A stretch of DNA of 64,000 bases from Anastatus disparis (Eukaryota > Arthropoda > Insecta > Hymenoptera > Eupelmidae): assembly GCA_017163975.1 (NCBI GenBank), contig JAFFSR010000218.1, positions 6,203,501-6,267,500 of the forward strand, read 5' to 3'. Shown here piece by piece: positions 59,264 to 64,000 of the stretch. The notes beneath the pieces are model-generated. The model ran no database searches and was not told the origin of the DNA. It saw only the letters and a program-made list of their open reading frames with translations. The stretch's first letter is position 1, and each line of letters opens with the position of its first letter. A program made the translations under genes and the position numbers.

Positions 59264-61470
59264 ATGTCGTGGAGACGTAGAAAGGATGGCCTTTTGGCCA
59301 AAGTTAATTTTCCCCCGTACACGTTGCAAATGTTAACCAGCAGGCACGTAGCCATCGGCGGTGGTGGTGGTCCGTCCGGGACAGGTGTTGCTAATGGATT
59401 TGTATGTATTGCAGTTAATTTTTCTATCAACCTGTTTATTTATTTACTGAGCCAAATTCTTTGTTTCTGTAATCTTTTACTTTAAAATTTTCTTTTTTTG
59501 TAAATATTTAATTGCAATTTAATTGTTTACAAAATATATCGTTGGTCCAGAAAAAGATGATACCATTTTTTATCCAAACTGATAAATTTTTATAATAGAG
59601 TAACATTTAAAAAATAAATAGTAAAATGCCTTTATATAAAATCATAAAACAGTTTTATTGACTTTCTAAATTATACGTCTGTGAATTATAAAAGACAGTT
59701 ATGTTACACAGCTGTAAATTTTTATACAACTAAATTCAAGTATTGATTTTTTACTAGAATATCTTTAAACAAGTTTTTACAACTTCAAACATTATACTGC
59801 ACTAACATTATATAAAATAATTCTTTAATATACATTAAATTTTTGATAAAAAAAGTAAGGAAAATTTTTAGTTATATCAGAATTACATATCACACATTAT
59901 ATAAATTGTATTTTTATTTTAATATTTCTTGTTGCCAAATTTAAATTAAATTATTTTAGGAGAACACAAACAGTTTTAAATCAAATAATTATTTTTTTCA
60001 GGAAATATTTGAACTGTTTCACGATGGAACACAGTTTGTTGCTGAAGAGGTCACAAGATACGAAACAGGACCTAACGTTGTAATGAACAGTGCCACTTAT
60101 AATGATGGAAAAAGAATGTGGCTTGTTGCTGGTCAAGAAAGCCACTGTCAATTGTATAATATACAGACAAAAGTTGTGGAAATAGAAAATGGAGAAATTC
60201 CTAAAAGAGCTGGTATTCTTAACAGAAATGAAGTTAGGCAAAGAAAAAATCGTGACAGGAAAGAAGAAGAAGTTAAGGATGAGGAACCAAAAGTAAAACA
60301 TAAAAAATTACAACTTGTTGTTCAACCTGCAGATAGTATACAAACAGACTTTGGGTAAAATAGAATTTTAATCAAATATTAGAAGCTTTTTATTACTTTT
60401 ATTGATAATCACTCTATAGTATTAAAAAAAAAACATTTTTATTTACAGACCTGACAATAATATTACACAAGCTGTTCAAAGAGTTGTCAGAATAAGTTCA
60501 AATGGTAGTCTAATGGCCACTGGTGGAACAGATGGGTATATACGTTTGTGGAACTTTCCTCAAATGACCAAAGTTCATGAGTTAAAAGGTCATAGTAAGG
60601 AAATAGACGACATTGACTTTAGCCCTAAATGTAAACAACTTGCCACAGTAGCAAAAGATGGCAAACTTATAATTTGGAATGTGAATAGTGGCGCAAAGAC
60701 AAAAGAACTTACTTGGAGTCCTTCGGGTGATGTAAAATGTGTATTTAAAAGGTGTCGTTTTCGTAGAGCCGTGGCGGAAACGCCTACAAGTCCTGTACAG
60801 CTTTTCACGATATCTAATTCACTGCCATCAAGGGATAAAAAAATTAAAACGATTCATAATGGTTTTCTTCAATTATGGAGCGTTGAATTGGGACAAGTCG
60901 AGAAACTTGTATCATATAAAGAGAATCTATCGGAGCTGGCTGTCTCTGATGATGGTAAATTTTTAGCCGTAGGCACAATGTTCTCTGGCACTGTAGATAT
61001 GTTTATAGCCTTTAGCTTACAAAAAGTACTGCATGTGCCCGGTGTGCACAAAATGTTTATTACAAATTTAGAATTCTTGCCAACAAATCTTGATGGCCCT
61101 GCTATCACTAGTAATTCTGAGGCTGCCGTCATTAGCTGTTCTGTTGACAACAAAATCTGCATTCATAGTATTCCTTACAGACGTAAGTTTTTATTATTTA
61201 ACTCATATGTAATTTCAAATAATTTATTATTTATTTATTCAATCACGAAAATAAATTCTTAAATACTTATATCACTAAACTATTATTCACATTTAAAACA
61301 ATAAATAAATTAAAATACGCTGTATACTAATTTCCAACCAATAAGCAATAGCAATTAATACATTATATATTTACTATTTTTCAGGTGCATTGCCGTTTTG
61401 GCTGTTCCTCATCTTTATAATTTTAAGCATTTGTGGTGCATTTATATTTTGCAGCTATATGGGTATTTGA
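59264..61470 (+). CDS. PREB: PREB / Sec12, ER guanine-nucleotide exchange factor for Sar1 (four exons)
   Basis: Type II ER membrane protein whose cytosolic WD40 propeller loads GTP on Sar1 to start COPII coat assembly at ER exit sites. Exons: 59264-59401, 60002-60354, 60449-61182, 61385-61470; all GT-AG and in frame, 436 residues (human PREB ~417). The N-terminus has the family pattern PPYTLQ...HVAIGGGGG..TGVANGF. A charged K/E linker lies at ~115-150 and VQPADSIQTDFG precedes the central repeats. WD repeats include MATGGTDGYIRLWNFP and LATVAKDGKLIIWNV, then VGTMFSGTVDMFIAFSLQKV. The last exon encodes the single membrane anchor (PFWLFLIFIILSICGAFIF) and a short luminal tail ending YMGI. Start chosen at the only ATG in exon 1. 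Confidence 0.94.
59402..60001 (+). other. PREB intron 1
   Basis: A 600-nt intron with GTATGT donor and TTTTTTTCAG acceptor, AT-rich, with no open frame or repeat of note. The other two PREB introns are about 94 and 202 nt. Confidence 0.85.
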
Positions 61471-62610
61471 CCAAAAGTATGTGTTTCTAATGTGTCAAGT
61501 TCCGGAATTGTACATTACAGTTATAGAATGTTAAGGTCGCAATTTTCATAATGACAAAGACTTTAAGAAGTTAACAAAAAAAAAAGAAAAATAGGCATCA
61601 ATTACAAAAAGCTAAAAGAACACAAAAGAAAAATTTTTTAAGTGTAACAGTTATTGCAATTGTTCTTTGTTTTGCACAATAATTTTAGTGTTGTGAAAGT
61701 CAAAATGAAGATTATATAAATCTTTATTAATTATTTATCTATACAAATTATGTGAAGTACTAATGTTTAAATGATATTGTTCAATAAGGTGAAGTTAATG
61801 GTTCATTAAATTATTGTAAATTATATTCATTTGTGCATAAGATTGTGTTTTTTTTTTTATTAATTTTAATGATATTGTAAACCTTTATTTTAAACAATTA
61901 ATTAGCTTTTAAGTTTTATTACAAAAGGAATGAAGTGCATTAAACTTATTTTTAAAATTTTGATTATACAGAGTATTAAAAAACAAAATACTGGTTGTTA
62001 TTCATTGCGAATGACCCTGCAAAGTTTATACCTTTATCCTATTGCACGCTTAAGATAAGAAATTTTCAAACTTTTTAAATAATGTTTTGCATAACAAATG
62101 ATAATCATTGTAAATTATAGAACTTAATCTTTATAGAAATACTTTGTTATGTAAATGTTAGTTGTATCAGTAGCATTTCCTTATAAATTTTTCAAATATT
62201 CATACATAACTAATAAATTACTTTAAATTACTATGATAAAAAAAAATAAATGTGTTAAAAAATTAATACGTTGATAATAAAATTTCAATTAGTAAAGAAG
62301 ATTTTTTCATCATTTATTCTAAAAGCATTGGTATATATTTAAAGATAAGATACGCATCATCTTCATCTTTGTTAACGTCAGATGAATCACCATCTTTACC
62401 ATATATATACACATCTTGTTCTGCTGATTGTTGTTGACACATGGTATACACAGTGTACTAGAGTTTTGATTCTTGAAATGCTCGCCATATGTTCTCCTCA
62501 TAACTTATTATCTACTTTGCTCACCTCTGCTAAAAGTAATCTAAAGATTAAAGTAGTATCACATATGACATTTATAACGTAGCCTATTTTTTTATAATTC
62601 AAACTATTAA
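61471..62610. other. PREB 3' UTR and PREB-ETHE1 intergenic region
   Basis: The PREB 3' UTR begins here. No strong AATAAA is seen close to the stop; AATAAA-like words occur at about 62248 and 62274, which would give a ~0.8-kb UTR. The right part (62314-62560) contains short minus-strand open frames described as a separate candidate. The ETHE1 promoter should lie just left of 62611; no TATA or initiator stands out. Confidence 0.5.
62314..62501 (-). other. Possible small minus-strand gene or pseudogene (two overlapping short frames)
   Basis: From ATG 62501 one frame reads MRRTYGEHFKNQNSSTL and continues, K/M/I-rich, to a stop at 62319. A second frame, shifted by one base, reads from ATG 62442: MCQQQSAEQDVYIYGKDGDS, then an acidic stretch DVNKDEDDAYLIFKYIPMLL to TAA 62314-62316, which overlaps an AATAAA word. 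The acidic second half looks protein-like and the first half of frame one could precede it if one base were missing or if there were a splice. I recognise no family. A third frame (from ~62487) is also open for about 30 codons, so this may be chance. It would be divergent to ETHE1 and convergent with PREB. Confidence 0.2.
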
Positions 62611-64000
62611 ATGTTCAACGCGATGAAATTACCGTCATTGTGTTCGACGATGTCGAAACATTATGCAACTGTTACCAAAGGTGTCGGTCAGTCTACGGAT
62701 TTTTTATTTAGACAGGTAAGTTTTATTTGTTTAAAAAATTGTTGATTTTTGGAACGTTTTTGTTTTATTTTTTCGTCAAATGTTTCTTTAATTGTAAATG
62801 TTTATTTGTTTTCATTATTTTTTTTTTGTTTGACTAATTATAATTTTATAAATCAAAATAAAGGCGATTGATCGTTTAAATCAATCATTTTTTATTTAAA
62901 TAAAAATTTTAATTATATTTTTATCTAATAAAGGAAGAGGTTAGATCATCATTATAATTAGTATTTTTTATATTATAATACCTTTTTTATCAGCTACCGA
63001 TAATTTAAATGTTTTCAAATTCTAATTTATTTAAATATAAATTTTTAAATATTAATTCAGTAATAAAATTATTTTATTTTACTTTGATCTTCAATTAATA
63101 AATTTTCTAATTACTTTTAATTTTGATGGGTAAATTTATTTAATCGCTATTTCCTATTAAATTTTAATGTTATTCATTTGTAATTGTAAAATTCAAATTG
63201 ATTAAAGTTAAAAATGATTTAGCATATTATTTATTCGTTGAATAAAAAAACTTTCCTCATTTGATGCAACATCAAATCGATTCTAAATTTGAAACTTAGT
63301 TTTTTGAATAGAAAAACTGCAAATTATTTAAAATTTAATCGATTTAATTATCTTTTTATGATTTACGAAATTACAGTTTTTTGATCCAGTATCCTCGACT
63401 TATACGTATTTATTAGCCGACGTCGATGCCAAAGAATCGATTTTAATTGATCCTGTCGTAGAATGGGCCGAACGAGATTCGAAAACCGTAGAAGAGCTTG
63501 GACTCAATTTAAAATATGCGAGTAAGTACGGTTTTATGTATAATTTTATAAATGGTAATAAGTTTTATTAACTAAATTATCCATTCATTTAAAATTCTTA
63601 ATTTCATATTCTTATCAATAATCAGTATAAAAATCTCATTCTTGTATACATGCACGCGGATTGTGTGTTAAAAATCATATAAAAAGAAAGGCCAGACCTT
63701 AGGAAAAAATGTAAAAAATTGTTAAAATATCTTGTTTTTAAAGAATGCTTTATTAATCATTAAAATTAACGTAAAAAATATAAAATTTTAAAAAAAACTA
63801 AAACTTATATATATCATACAAACGCTATAAAATATAGTTTTTAAATAATTTAAAAATAAGTTTTATCATTCGTTTACCTTAAATTTAAATAATTATAAAA
63901 ATTTAACATATTATTTTAGTGAATACGCATATGCACGCCGATCACATAACGGGTACTGGCAAACTGAAAAAGCTCATACCCACCTGTAAATCTGTCATAT
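62611..64000 (+). CDS. ETHE1: Persulfide dioxygenase ETHE1, 5' part (cut by window end)
   Basis: Mitochondrial non-haem iron enzyme of the metallo-beta-lactamase fold; it oxidises glutathione persulfide to sulfite in the sulfide oxidation pathway. Three exons are seen: 62611-62715, 63377-63521 and 63920 onward, with GTAAGT donors and in-frame joins, giving the first ~110 of roughly 250 residues. The start has a Ser/Thr/Lys-rich, acid-poor segment ([20 protein letters not shown]) that could be a mitochondrial presequence. [20 protein letters not shown] and [20 protein letters not shown] match the family. The metal motif THMHADH (residues 86-92) sits at the start of exon 3, the first His corresponding to an iron ligand of human ETHE1. 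The remaining ligands lie beyond the window. The start is the first ATG of the open exon. Confidence 0.93.

Noticed and set aside
1..64000. tRNA, rRNA, CRISPR, viral or retrotransposon coding genes
   Set aside because: I looked for T-loop GGTTCRANYCC words, reverse-transcriptase or integrase motifs and regularly spaced direct repeats with unique spacers on both strands and saw none that hold up by eye; a dedicated scan could still find a diverged one.

Overview
The window is AT-rich eukaryotic nuclear DNA with spliced genes, GT-AG introns, long homopolymer and microsatellite runs and small foldback elements. The ion transport peptide gene (the arthropod CHH/ITP family with the insect ITP / ITP-L splice pattern) points to an insect. 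Strong AT bias and scattered TTAGGTTAGG-type words would suit a hymenopteran, but that is inference; no species can be named from this sequence.

Layout. Positions 1-40,133 hold no coding sequence that I can support. This is probably the large 5' intron or upstream region of the ITP gene. It contains microsatellites, several inverted-repeat elements (including two copies of one small MITE-like family), a dispersed 11-bp-phased repeat, and a few candidate promoters with noncoding first exons. Positions 40,134-44,007 are the ITP gene: a common exon carrying signal peptide and peptide core, then an ITP-L exon and an ITP exon. A homopolymer-rich stretch to about 48.15 kb looks like 3' UTR or downstream DNA, and 48.2-51.2 kb is featureless.

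From 51.2 kb the window becomes a compact block of housekeeping genes. Spt5 (minus, five coding exons, 51,226-55,061) shares a divergent promoter region with single-exon WDR83/MORG1 (plus, 56,423-57,322). WDR83 converges on a BLOC1S3-like gene (minus, 57,710-58,216). PREB/Sec12 (plus, four coding exons, 59,264-61,470) follows. The persulfide dioxygenase gene ETHE1 starts at 62,611 and runs off the right edge. These five genes do not share a pathway: transcription elongation, a WD40 scaffold, lysosome-related organelle biogenesis, ER export (Sar1 exchange factor) and mitochondrial sulfide oxidation.

The items most worth a second look are: the foldback elements, especially the GC-rich nested palindromes at 11.87-12.06 kb; the 11-bp-period repeat family; the RS-dipeptide tract in the Spt5 N-terminus; the unusually long pre-signal extension of ITP; and a perfect 28-nt palindrome in the Spt5/WDR83 promoter region. 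I saw no CRISPR array, rRNA or tRNA gene, and no clearly new multi-gene system.
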